Shown here in pieces: positions 1 through 6,823 of a stretch of DNA of 62,781 bases. The first letter of the stretch is position 1. Every line of letters starts with the position of its first letter. Origin of the DNA: a virus. Below the pieces are notes generated by a model. The model saw nothing but the letters and a program-made list of their open reading frames with translations, did no database searches and had not been told where the DNA came from. Position numbers and translations under genes: made by a program. The stretch is taken from positions 1 through 62,781 of IMG/VR virus record IMGVR_UViG_3300020171_000437. One strand, given 5' to 3'.

Positions 1-287
1 ACCAAGAATTAGTTGTTGGTGAAGCACGGATTATAGGCCTCAAGCTGACACGGACGATTGGAGAGAGCAAAACAGAGATCACTCCCGATTCGGCAACCAT
101 TGCAGCCGTCGATGCTGAGGCCGTTGTGGTCATTACAGAAAAGGCAGCATCAATTTCAGGCACTGGTGTCTATTCTCTGATTTCTGTAGCGGACATCACA
201 GAAGCAGCCGGAGTGTTTACAGTTACATGGAAAGTAACCTACGGCACTGAAATCATCATCGAGACACAGACCATTACGGTGACATGA
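1..287 (+). CDS. Small virion-type protein, 5'-truncated copy
   Basis: This is the C-terminal part of a 99-residue protein whose complete near-identical copy lies at 62191-62490. The first full codon is at base 3. The sequence is polar and beta-rich (TRTIGESKTEITPDSATIAA, then VTWKVTYGTEIIIETQTITV) and looks like a small beta-sandwich. Its stop overlaps the next start as ATGA, so the two are translationally coupled. No family was recognised. As first gene of the late region, a role in the virion or in attachment is inferred. One residue differs from the other copy (E instead of K). Confidence 0.75.
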   Translation, partial: QELVVGEARIIGLKLTRTIGESKTEITPDSATIAAVDAEAVVVITEKAASISGTGVYSLISVADITEAAGVFTVTWKVTYGTEIIIETQTITVT

Positions 288-551
288 ACTACATAGCGAC
301 CGATTTATATCCGAACTTTACATCGACCGACACTGCTGCGGCCTTTGAAGGCTTTGAATTCTGGTTCTACATCGAGACGCATGTTCATAGCGTGGTGATC
401 CCTACTGGCGCGATTGATGGCTCCAACACTTCGTACTCAGTCACAGCCGACCAGCTTGAGGTAATGATCAACGGCCTGCACGTGACGTTCACGAAGACAG
501 TAGGCGGGTTCACTCTTGATGAGGCCCCGACTGCTGGAGACATCTTGTGGT
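1..551. repeat. Left copy of a diverged terminal direct repeat
   Basis: This stretch is repeated at the right end of the window (62204 to the end). By eye the first ~310 bases differ at five positions, four of them synonymous. A middle stretch of roughly 130 bases is diverged and carries a 27-base length difference. The last ~106 bases (446-551) are identical to the window end. The simplest reading is one turn of a circular or permuted genome closing on a strain variant; a tandem duplication of a gene pair is the alternative. Confidence 0.9.
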
Positions 552-571
552 GTGAGGTGATTAACGAGTAA
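284..571 (+). CDS. Small beta-rich protein, variable paralogue B
   Basis: The 95-residue protein has no recognised family. Its C-terminal half (IPTGAIDGSNTSYSV, then VMINGLHVTFTK, then DEAPTAGDILWCEV) lines up with the next gene (ITPTGTVNGVNTVFTL, RYFVNGLEQLED, PPPETGDEHWILGEV), so they are paralogues of one small beta domain resembling fibre-associated domains with a VNG turn. A diverged allele starts at 62487 with an identical C-terminus but a different central segment (residues about 12-50) that is 9 residues longer. It overlaps both neighbours by 1-4 bases. A surface-exposed virion role is inferred. Confidence 0.75.
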   Translation: MNYIATDLYPNFTSTDTAAAFEGFEFWFYIETHVHSVVIPTGAIDGSNTSYSVTADQLEVMINGLHVTFTKTVGGFTLDEAPTAGDILWCEVINE

Positions 572-789
572 TGGCGCACTCGCACACCGATCCGATTACA
601 CCGACAGGGACAGTGAACGGAGTGAATACAGTGTTCACGTTGGCCACAACCTATGTTAAGGTGCGTTACTTCGTGAACGGACTAGAGCAGTTAGAGGACA
701 CGGACTACACGGTGGCAGGAACGGTCCTGACAGTAGATCCTCCGCCGGAAACAGGAGACGAGCATTGGATACTAGGGGAGGTTGCATGA
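571..789 (+). CDS. Small beta-rich protein, paralogue C
   Basis: The 72-residue protein starts in a TAATG overlap with the previous stop. It is a compact relative of the preceding gene, sharing the P-T-G-x-x-x-G-x-N-T start, the central VNGL turn and the P-x-x-GDxxW-x-x-EV end. This kind of short beta domain is common as a repeat in phage fibre and attachment proteins; here it is a free-standing gene. Translation continues into the acetyltransferase through an ATGA overlap. No enzymatic motif is present. Confidence 0.7.
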   Translation: MAHSHTDPITPTGTVNGVNTVFTLATTYVKVRYFVNGLEQLEDTDYTVAGTVLTVDPPPETGDEHWILGEVA

Positions 790-1274
790 TCCACAAGAGC
801 GCAGATGTGCATCCATCCGCCATTATCGGTGAAGGGACTCAGATTTGGAACAATGCGCAAGTGCGCGAAGGGGCCATCATTGGCTCCAATTGTCACATTG
901 GTTCAGGGGCGCACATCGGCAAGGGCGTTCTGATTGGTGACAACTGCAAGATTCTCAACAATGCCTGCCTGTTTGAAGGAGTGACGCTAGAAGATGGGGT
1001 GTTCGTTGGGCCCGGCTCGATATTTTGTAATGATTCTTACCCAAGGGCAGTTCATGAAGATGGCGCAATCATTGAGGCGGGAGAATGGCTCCCACAGCAT
1101 TCTTATGTCGCGAGCCAAGCATCAATCGGCGCGAACGCGACCATCCTGCCCGGAGTCTTTATTGGAATTGGTTCAATGATCGGCGCGGGGGCTGTAGTTA
1201 CGAAAGATACTCAGCCATGGCGCTTGTATGTAGGCAATCCAGCAAGGGAGATACGACAATGCCTAGTGACGTAA
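786..1274 (+). CDS. WbpD-like sugar N-acetyltransferase (left-handed beta-helix)
   Basis: A 162-residue hexapeptide-repeat acyltransferase: almost the whole protein is [LIV]-G-x4 turns (for example AIIGSNCHIGSGAHIGKGV), the left-handed beta-helix fold, with the usual GAGAVVTKD and VGNPAREI near the C-terminus. In the WbpD/WlbB family this enzyme N-acetylates the 3-amino group of a UDP-2-acetamido-3-amino-uronic acid using acetyl-CoA. The start was chosen for the upstream AGGGGAGG and the ATGA overlap with the preceding gene. It overlaps the aminotransferase by 16 bases, and the next two genes complete the WbpD-WbpE-WbpB set. Exact substrate is inferred from this trio. Confidence 0.9.
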   Translation: MIHKSADVHPSAIIGEGTQIWNNAQVREGAIIGSNCHIGSGAHIGKGVLIGDNCKILNNACLFEGVTLEDGVFVGPGSIFCNDSYPRAVHEDGAIIEAGEWLPQHSYVASQASIGANATILPGVFIGIGSMIGAGAVVTKDTQPWRLYVGNPAREIRQCLVT

Positions 1275-2323
1275 AGATTGCACAACCGATCATCGGAGAA
1301 GAAGAGAAGGCAGCCGTGATGGAAGTGCTTGAGTCTGGCAACATTGCTCAGGGAGAGAAGGTCGAAGAATTTGAAGCAGCGTTTGCCAAGTATGTAGGAG
1401 CACGACACGCCATTGCCGTTTCATCTGGGACAGCAGCCCTTCATCTGGCATTGCTTGCCAATGGGGTTGGTCCCCACACCGAAGTCATTACAACCCCCTT
1501 TAGCTTCATCTCAACAGCTAATGCCATCTTGCACTGTGATGCGACAGTAAAATTTGGCGATGTCAATCCTGTGTCGTTCAATCTGACTCCGGAATCTGCC
1601 GAAGCACAGATCGGCCCATCCACACGGGCGATCATGCCGGTGCATCTCTATGGCAACCCAGCCGATCTCGATGCGTTCAGGGCGCTAGGCAATAAGCATG
1701 GATTGATGATCATCGAGGATGCCTGCCAAGCGGTGGGGGCTGTCTACAAAGGGCAGAAGATTGGATCGATCAACACGACCTGTTTCTCTTTCTATCCCTC
1801 AAAAAATATGACCACTGCCGAGGGTGGCATGGTCACAACCCACGATGATGCCGTAGCCTGGAACGTTCGCAATATGAGACAGCACGGAATGGGCGGTAAA
1901 TCAGTTGGGTTCAATTATAGATTAACCGACATTCAGGCAGCAATAGGCATCGAACAGCTAAAGAAACTCGATGAGTTCAACTCAATCCGGCGCAAGAATG
2001 CCGAGATGCTGACTGCTGGCCTGTCTGAGATAGTTATATGCCCCGTGGGGGCCGAAGAGTCTACGCACTGCTGGCACCTATACACAATTCGTTTGAAACG
2101 AAGACGGCAAACAGTTCTCAAGGCCCTCCATGAGGCAGGTATTGATGCACGGGTGTATTACGAGAAGCCGATCCATCTCTGTCCTCCGTTTAACGGGAAG
2201 ACTATCTCTCGTCCGAATGCAGAGAAACTGTCGAATAACATTATCTCATTGCCGGTCCATCCTGGTGTGACAGAAGAAAACATCGCGACAATGATCGAGG
2301 TGATTACATGCGCATTGGCGTAA
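1259..2323 (+). CDS. WbpE-like DegT/DnrJ/EryC1 sugar aminotransferase
   Basis: A 354-residue PLP-dependent nucleotide-sugar aminotransferase of the DegT/DnrJ/EryC1/StrS family, close to family length. Visible marks are SSGTAALHLAL (about 55-65), the IIEDACQA segment with D154 facing the pyridine nitrogen, and the PLP-binding lysine K182 in FYPSKNMTTAEGG. The partner-subunit segment GFNYRLTDIQAAIG is also present. In WbpE it transfers an amino group from glutamate to C3 of a 3-keto UDP-uronic acid. It overlaps both neighbours by 16 bases, so it belongs to a tightly coupled cassette. Family certain; exact sugar inferred. Confidence 0.93.
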   Translation: MPSDVKIAQPIIGEEEKAAVMEVLESGNIAQGEKVEEFEAAFAKYVGARHAIAVSSGTAALHLALLANGVGPHTEVITTPFSFISTANAILHCDATVKFGDVNPVSFNLTPESAEAQIGPSTRAIMPVHLYGNPADLDAFRALGNKHGLMIIEDACQAVGAVYKGQKIGSINTTCFSFYPSKNMTTAEGGMVTTHDDAVAWNVRNMRQHGMGGKSVGFNYRLTDIQAAIGIEQLKKLDEFNSIRRKNAEMLTAGLSEIVICPVGAEESTHCWHLYTIRLKRRRQTVLKALHEAGIDARVYYEKPIHLCPPFNGKTISRPNAEKLSNNIISLPVHPGVTEENIATMIEVITCALA

Positions 2324-3270
2324 TCGGCCTAGGGAACATGGGGCGCAATCATGCTCGTGTTCTATCCGAGATTGCTGATCTTGTTGCCGTGTGTGACACA
2401 TGTGCCGCTGCATTAGCAACCTGGCACGGCTCAGGGACTAAGTTTCTTGATCCAATGAAGATGCTGAAAGATCCTGACATGGCTCTCGATGCTGTTGTGG
2501 TAGCTGTCCCGACATCTAGACACGCTGTGATAACGATGACTGCAATCGAGGCAGGCATCGATGTCCTAGTAGAGAAGCCATTGGCTGGTAATGTTGGAGA
2601 CGCGCAGGTGCTTGTAGAGACAGCGAAAGAGAAAGGCGTCTTCCTCGCCACTGGGCACATCGAGCGATTCAACCCAGCGATCGTCGCGCTGAAAGATCGT
2701 TGGTCGCAGCTTGGCGAAGTGCATGAGATTGGCTTTGAGCGACTAGGCCCGTTCCCGGAGCATGTGCGCGATACTGGAGTCATTTACGATCTTGCCACTC
2801 ATGACTTTGATTTGCTGCGATATCTTGCTAGTCATTCTCCGATCATATCATTAGAGAGCCGATTCGTGATAGATAAAGGGATGGATGTCTCTGTCGCAGC
2901 GATTGCTCTACTAAAGGATGGCGGGATTGCAACATTCAGAGAAAGCTGGACGACCCCTACTAAGATCAGGCGCGTGACGGTATGGGGCGAGCAAGGGATG
3001 TTTGTTGCCGACCTGTTGCGTCAAGAACTGATGTTCTATGAAAACAATTATATCCCTGTTGATTGGGGAGCTATGGAGCCGTTCTTCGGAGTATCGGAGG
3101 GCGATGTGACACGGTACAAGATCAAGAAACAAGAGCCGTTAAGGCTTGAGTTGCAAGCGTTTCTTGATGCTGCTAATGGGCGAGGGAGAGACTGCCCAAC
3201 CGGGGAAGATGGACTCGAAGCCGTAAGGCTGGCTGAATGGATGAAGGAGGCCGCTGGATATGAGGAATAG
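2308..3270 (+). CDS. WbpB-like Gfo/Idh/MocA oxidoreductase
   Basis: A 320-residue NAD(P)-dependent oxidoreductase. The N-terminal Rossmann motif IGVIGLGNMG, the conserved EKP triad (residues 89-91), GHIERFNPA (about 116-124) and IYDLATHDFDLL (about 159-170) with the usual catalytic Asp and His are visible. WbpB-type enzymes oxidise C3 of UDP-GlcNAc-uronic acid, feeding WbpE and WbpD, the two genes just upstream. No UDP-GlcNAc 6-dehydrogenase (WbpA) or WbpI epimerase was found, so the host must supply the uronic acid if this pathway is right. Confidence 0.9.
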   Translation: MRIGVIGLGNMGRNHARVLSEIADLVAVCDTCAAALATWHGSGTKFLDPMKMLKDPDMALDAVVVAVPTSRHAVITMTAIEAGIDVLVEKPLAGNVGDAQVLVETAKEKGVFLATGHIERFNPAIVALKDRWSQLGEVHEIGFERLGPFPEHVRDTGVIYDLATHDFDLLRYLASHSPIISLESRFVIDKGMDVSVAAIALLKDGGIATFRESWTTPTKIRRVTVWGEQGMFVADLLRQELMFYENNYIPVDWGAMEPFFGVSEGDVTRYKIKKQEPLRLELQAFLDAANGRGRDCPTGEDGLEAVRLAEWMKEAAGYEE

Positions 3271-3448
3271 AACGATGAAACGCAAGAAATTGCGCAACTA
3301 TCTGACAGAAAACTATGCAACCTTCATCACGTTCACGAAGAACCCAGAAAAAGGGCAAACTACGGCATATTACAAATGTCTTCGTGGTGCCCAAATGACG
3401 GAAGTTCTCGACAAGATTATGGAGATCTTCAGCGATGCAAAAAATTAG
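3260..3448 (+). CDS. Small basic protein of unknown function
   Basis: A 62-residue, lysine/arginine-rich protein with a helical C-terminus (MTEVLDKIMEIFSD). An AAGGAGG lies nine bases before this ATG inside the end of the oxidoreductase gene. A second ATG at 3275, preceded by GAGGAA, would give 57 residues. Translation couples to the sugar cassette by an 11-base overlap. No family was recognised. Confidence 0.6.
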   Translation: MRNRTMKRKKLRNYLTENYATFITFTKNPEKGQTTAYYKCLRGAQMTEVLDKIMEIFSDAKN

Positions 3449-3623
3449 AGCGAGTTCTCAGTTTAACGATGACGAATCGAGGCTACTTACTGATGACCAG
3501 AAAGCCTCTATTGCTGTGCTGATCACATCTGATCCTGCGGCTGGAGACTTCACAATAACTGAGATCTATCGGAATTCAAGTGGCCAGATCGTCGTTGTTT
3601 ATGATGACGTGGCTGTTTCATAA
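3435..3623 (+). CDS. Small virion-type protein, EIYRNSSGQIVVVYDD motif
   Basis: A 62-residue acidic protein. Its C-terminal part (DFTITEIYRNSSGQIVVVYDD) resembles the end of the next gene (EYPVKEIVMNATLDMIVTYDD), so both carry the same short beta-hairpin tail domain seen in small phage structural proteins. It overlaps the previous gene by 14 bases and precedes a strong AGGAGG ribosome site. A virion accessory role is inferred. Confidence 0.6.
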   Translation: MQKIRASSQFNDDESRLLTDDQKASIAVLITSDPAAGDFTITEIYRNSSGQIVVVYDDVAVS

Positions 3624-3639
3624 CAGGAGGTAGAAGAAA

Positions 3640-3996
3640 ATGGCACTAGCAAGTACAACGATGCCGACTTCAACAACGGTATCAACGGCTCAATCACACG
3701 CGCTTGTGGCGTCTTCGGCGGCGTCTCTCGCCACGATTGATGCGTCAGAAGCGTCCTCAATGGCATCATACGCATCAGTAAATGCGTCGATTGCTGACAG
3801 CATTGCAGATGACGCTATTATTGATGCGTCCGAGGCGAAGTCCACAGGCCTTGTCGATAGTTCGGCAGCCTCGGTAACGAAGTCGATGGCTGTCTACAGC
3901 GATCCAGGCGCTAACGAGTATCCGGTCAAAGAGATCGTTATGAACGCGACACTCGACATGATCGTTACCTATGACGACTCTTCGATCGCAGCATAG
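3640..3996 (+). CDS. Ser/Ala-rich helical protein with shared C-terminal beta motif
   Basis: A 118-residue protein, preceded by AGGAGG. Residues ~5-85 are nearly all Ala, Ser, Thr, Asp, Glu and Val in a heptad-like rhythm (SAASLATIDASEASSMAS), suggesting a fibrous or coiled-coil segment. Residues ~90-118 repeat the EI-V-N-x-IV-YDD module of the preceding gene. This design, a thin stalk plus small head, fits a capsid or tail fibre. A hairpin follows directly after the stop. Confidence 0.65.
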   Translation: MALASTTMPTSTTVSTAQSHALVASSAASLATIDASEASSMASYASVNASIADSIADDAIIDASEAKSTGLVDSSAASVTKSMAVYSDPGANEYPVKEIVMNATLDMIVTYDDSSIAA

Positions 3997-4005
3997 TGAA
4001 AATAT

Positions 4006-4027
4006 CGGGGGGCCTTCGGGCCTCCCG
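4006..4027 (+). terminator. GC-rich UUCG hairpin after the sugar/fibre block
   Basis: A nine-base-pair stem with one G-U pair closes a TTCG tetraloop. There is no T-run behind it, so it may be a weak terminator, a processing site or an mRNA stabiliser between the operon parts rather than a full intrinsic terminator. Confidence 0.6.
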
Positions 4028-4045
4028 GCTACTTAGGAGTTGAAT

Positions 4046-5101
4046 ATGAAGGCAGCGCATTTTTCGAGCTGGGCGCCCTCCAGAAGCGGGCTCTTCGAGG
4101 CAGCAAAAGATCTTGTTCTAGCCGAACGGGCTGCTGGCATTGACTCTATGTTCATCAATATGAGCGTGGCTGACCCTGAGAAGCATCTTGCTGAGTGCCC
4201 TGGCGGGAGACTGGACGAGGCAAACCTAAAACCCAGCACATGGGAAGAAGCCAAGGACGCTAAGATCTGGGTCGTCCATCGTGGCATTCCAGCAGAACTG
4301 GTAGAAGAGGCTAAGAAGCATTACACGATCATGGCCATTCACGGCTCTCCTGAACACGTCTTGATCAACGACATCGAGAACAGCGGGAACGTGCAGGGAT
4401 TCAATGATCACATCAACATGGTAAGGAACTACAGCAAGGCTGTGGCACTGAACGAGCACGACTTTCATATCTGGAAACTGTACGCCGATCCGGGGCAGGT
4501 TGTTCATATCGAAGACTCCATTGATGTCTCTCGCTACTCACCGGAAGGCTACGCATGGGAGTTCCACGGATTGCCAGCGATTCTCTATGCTGACGTGTGC
4601 CGCAACATCAAGTTGCCGTTCACGTTGTACTGGGCAATGGCTGGAATTCATGAGAAGTTACCTGAAGCAAGACTTGAGATGTACGGGCTGCCATTTGCCG
4701 AGATCAACACATTCAGAAACACAATGGTTAGGGCAAGCAACATCAATCTGTTGGGCACACTCGAATCTGTCCAGCTCATCACGTCTGATCTGAGGCCGAT
4801 GATGAGGGGGGCACACATTGGAGTGAATCCTAACCTTAGCGGTGTGAAGTCTAGGGTTACGATGGAAATGATGGCGTGCGGGCTTCCGGTTGTTGCTTCA
4901 AATGGTGACTACCCAATTCGGCAGTACCGCACTTATGACACGGTTGGACTCGAACGGGCGATCTGTGTGGCATGGGAAGATATCAAAAAGGACATTCCAG
5001 CCGCACGAGAGAAGGCCAGAGCATGGGCTGTTGAACATTGGGATGTTAAGAAAGCCGTAGAGACGGGATGGCTACCTCTCTACGAGGAGGCCATGAAGTA
5101 A
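4046..5101 (+). CDS. Glycosyltransferase, GT4-like (GT-B fold)
   Basis: A 351-residue protein with the C-terminal signature of GT-B retaining glycosyltransferases: a strand-loop ARLEMYGLP, then LLGTLESV, and the nucleotide-sugar region SGVKSRVTMEMMACGLPVVAS followed by an acidic Glu, as in the EX7E motif of family GT4. The N-terminal half is the less conserved acceptor domain. ATG 4046 has AGGAG six bases upstream; a TTG six bases earlier is less likely. It lies 0.8 kb after the WbpB/E/D-like cassette, so it may transfer that sugar to a virion or envelope acceptor. Donor and acceptor are inferred. Confidence 0.8.
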   Translation: MKAAHFSSWAPSRSGLFEAAKDLVLAERAAGIDSMFINMSVADPEKHLAECPGGRLDEANLKPSTWEEAKDAKIWVVHRGIPAELVEEAKKHYTIMAIHGSPEHVLINDIENSGNVQGFNDHINMVRNYSKAVALNEHDFHIWKLYADPGQVVHIEDSIDVSRYSPEGYAWEFHGLPAILYADVCRNIKLPFTLYWAMAGIHEKLPEARLEMYGLPFAEINTFRNTMVRASNINLLGTLESVQLITSDLRPMMRGAHIGVNPNLSGVKSRVTMEMMACGLPVVASNGDYPIRQYRTYDTVGLERAICVAWEDIKKDIPAAREKARAWAVEHWDVKKAVETGWLPLYEEAMK

Positions 5102-5976
5102 TGGCACTACAGACGATCAAGGTCCATGATCTTAGCGAGATGGCGCAAGAGCCAGGGGCTGACGATACCGGGAAAGGAATCAGCATCCTTGCAACCGTTG
5201 ATGCCAACGCAACCGGCATTGGGGCTGCAATGCACGAGGCTGCCGATGGTAATTGGGATGAGGCGGATGCCAGTGCCAGCACAACGGCACCATGCACCGG
5301 CCTTGCTCTCACAGCAGGAACTGGTGCCGGTAAAGAAATCTTGCTGGTCGGGCTTGTTCGCAATGATGGATGGGCGTGGACTACTGGCCCCGGCTCGGCT
5401 AGCCTCATCTATCTCAGTGCTACGACGGGCGCACTGACACAGACGGCCCCGACAACGCCAGATTTAGTCCAAGTTGTAGGCCACGCCATCACTGACGATG
5501 TGATGTTCTTCAATCCTCAATTGCAGTGGATAGAACTCGTCGGCGCGGCCCAAGGAACTGCGATCTTTAAGACGGCTGATGAGTCGGTTACAAGTTCAAC
5601 AACACTTCAGAATGATGATGAGTTGTTATGTTCTGTCGGCGCGAACGAGACAGTCATGATAGATATGTTTCTTTATATATATTCTACTTCTGCTACGCCA
5701 GACTGGAAGGGTGGATTCTCATTCCCGACTGGAGGAAGTATCTATTTTGCGCCATTAGCGGCGCTCGGCGGAATTGGAGTATCCGTAGCTTCTGGGGAAA
5801 CGATAGGAATTTTCGGTATGACTGCCGCCGCTGTAGGAATAGTAAACCTAAGAGGTATATACGTTGGCGGAGCAAATGCAGGCACACTTCAATTTATCTG
5901 GGCGCAGAACATCTCTGATGCGACAACTGTAACCGTGAAAAAGGCGTCTGTGATGCGTGTTTGGAGGGGAGCGTAA
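5101..5976 (+). CDS. Putative virion surface / fibre protein
   Basis: A 291-residue beta-rich protein starting in a TAATG overlap with the glycosyltransferase. Two parts are visible. Residues ~50-150 (GLALTAGTGAGKEILLVGLV through VQVVGHAITDDVMFFNPQ) resemble small capsid or tail decoration domains that bind a bead-like repeat. Residues ~160-291 begin with ESVTSSTTLQNDDEL and end MRVWRGA, a pattern common at the C-terminus of phage fibre or receptor-binding proteins. No enzyme motif. The coupling to a glycosyltransferase makes it a candidate glycan acceptor, which is inference only. Confidence 0.6.
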   Translation: MALQTIKVHDLSEMAQEPGADDTGKGISILATVDANATGIGAAMHEAADGNWDEADASASTTAPCTGLALTAGTGAGKEILLVGLVRNDGWAWTTGPGSASLIYLSATTGALTQTAPTTPDLVQVVGHAITDDVMFFNPQLQWIELVGAAQGTAIFKTADESVTSSTTLQNDDELLCSVGANETVMIDMFLYIYSTSATPDWKGGFSFPTGGSIYFAPLAALGGIGVSVASGETIGIFGMTAAAVGIVNLRGIYVGGANAGTLQFIWAQNISDATTVTVKKASVMRVWRGA

Positions 5977-6356
5977 TGCCATTGTTATTAACGTACGTAA
6001 ACAGGGAAGAGCGCAAGGCACATCTCGTGGCTCACTCAGACAAAGTAATGCTACATGACGATTACGATGCTGACTGGAAGCATGGTGATGAGATACATGG
6101 CGTTCTCACGCTTGCTTTGCCTGGCGAGATTGCTGCACGAGTTGTCACTGCGGATGAGATAGACAGCAATACAGAAGCAGCAATCAATATCAAGATTCAT
6201 CCAACTGCTCCGCTCGGAGAACAGATAGGCATCCTTCGCAGTCAGATTGTCCAGATGCTCAATGGTGATATGTCTGCCAGTGAGGAGTTCACACGGCTGA
6301 ACGAAATCGCGGCTACGGAGATTGAGAAATCAGCAGCAGAGAAGGCGGTGTTGTAA
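5976..6356 (+). CDS. Conserved-looking hypothetical protein
   Basis: A 126-residue acidic protein starting in a TAATG overlap with a GGAGGGG just upstream. The N-terminal half (MPLLLTYVNREERK) looks beta-rich and the C-terminal half helical (GEQIGILRSQIVQMLNGD and ASEEFTRLNEIAATEIEK). Lying between a fibre-type gene and the portal, it may be an assembly factor; nothing specific can be assigned. Confidence 0.55.
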   Translation: MPLLLTYVNREERKAHLVAHSDKVMLHDDYDADWKHGDEIHGVLTLALPGEIAARVVTADEIDSNTEAAINIKIHPTAPLGEQIGILRSQIVQMLNGDMSASEEFTRLNEIAATEIEKSAAEKAVL

Positions 6357-6514
6357 TGCCAAAGACAACCCGGATTGACGTGACGAAATCGGACAAGCGT
6401 AAAATGGCTATCGAATCCCTGAAAGCTCGCGGCCCAGCATCGAACGAGAACAGCGTGCCGCAGTTGAGAGAACGAGTCGCGTTGCTTGAAGAGATACTTG
6501 GGTTGGAGGGCTAA
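6356..6514 (+). CDS. Small helical protein (52 aa)
   Basis: A short gene linked by TAATG to the gene before and ending one base before the next ATG. It encodes 52 residues with a basic N-terminus and a leucine-rich helix (QLRERVALLEEILGL). The tight packing between two coupled genes is the main support. Function unknown. Confidence 0.55.
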   Translation: MPKTTRIDVTKSDKRKMAIESLKARGPASNENSVPQLRERVALLEEILGLEG

Positions 6515-6823
6515 ATGACACAGACAGTGATGCCAAGACGACTGCATGAGGCGGCGCTGGCAGCGATGAAACGGCTACTTGACCTTGGCGAACTTGCGTT
6601 TAGCAGTGGTGGTGGGCGCGAATCTGGTGCCTTCCGCAATTACAAGTTCCAGGTAATGCAACACATTGCCGACATGGAGCGAGAGCAGTTCGCGATCTTG
6701 AGTGATATTGGGCATGTAGAGCCATGTGAATGTGGCGACTCGCTAGTTGGTGGTCCGCGCTGGACAAGATGCGAGTTGTGTGCTGGAAGCGGATTCAAGC
6801 CTACAGGAGGCAAGAAGGAATGA
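6515..6823 (+). CDS. Small protein with C-terminal zinc ribbon
   Basis: A 102-residue protein: a helical N-terminal 70 residues followed by a four-cysteine cluster CECGDSLVGGPRWTRCELC that should bind zinc. It lies directly before the portal gene and overlaps it as ATGA. In many phages this slot holds a small terminase subunit, but no DNA-binding domain is evident, so only the zinc ribbon can be supported. Confidence 0.55.
   Translation: MTQTVMPRRLHEAALAAMKRLLDLGELAFSSGGGRESGAFRNYKFQVMQHIADMEREQFAILSDIGHVEPCECGDSLVGGPRWTRCELCAGSGFKPTGGKKE

Noticed and set aside
4006-4027. Full intrinsic terminator after the fibre gene
   Set aside because: The stem is strong but no T-run follows, and the next gene starts 19 bases later without a promoter; complete termination is unlikely.
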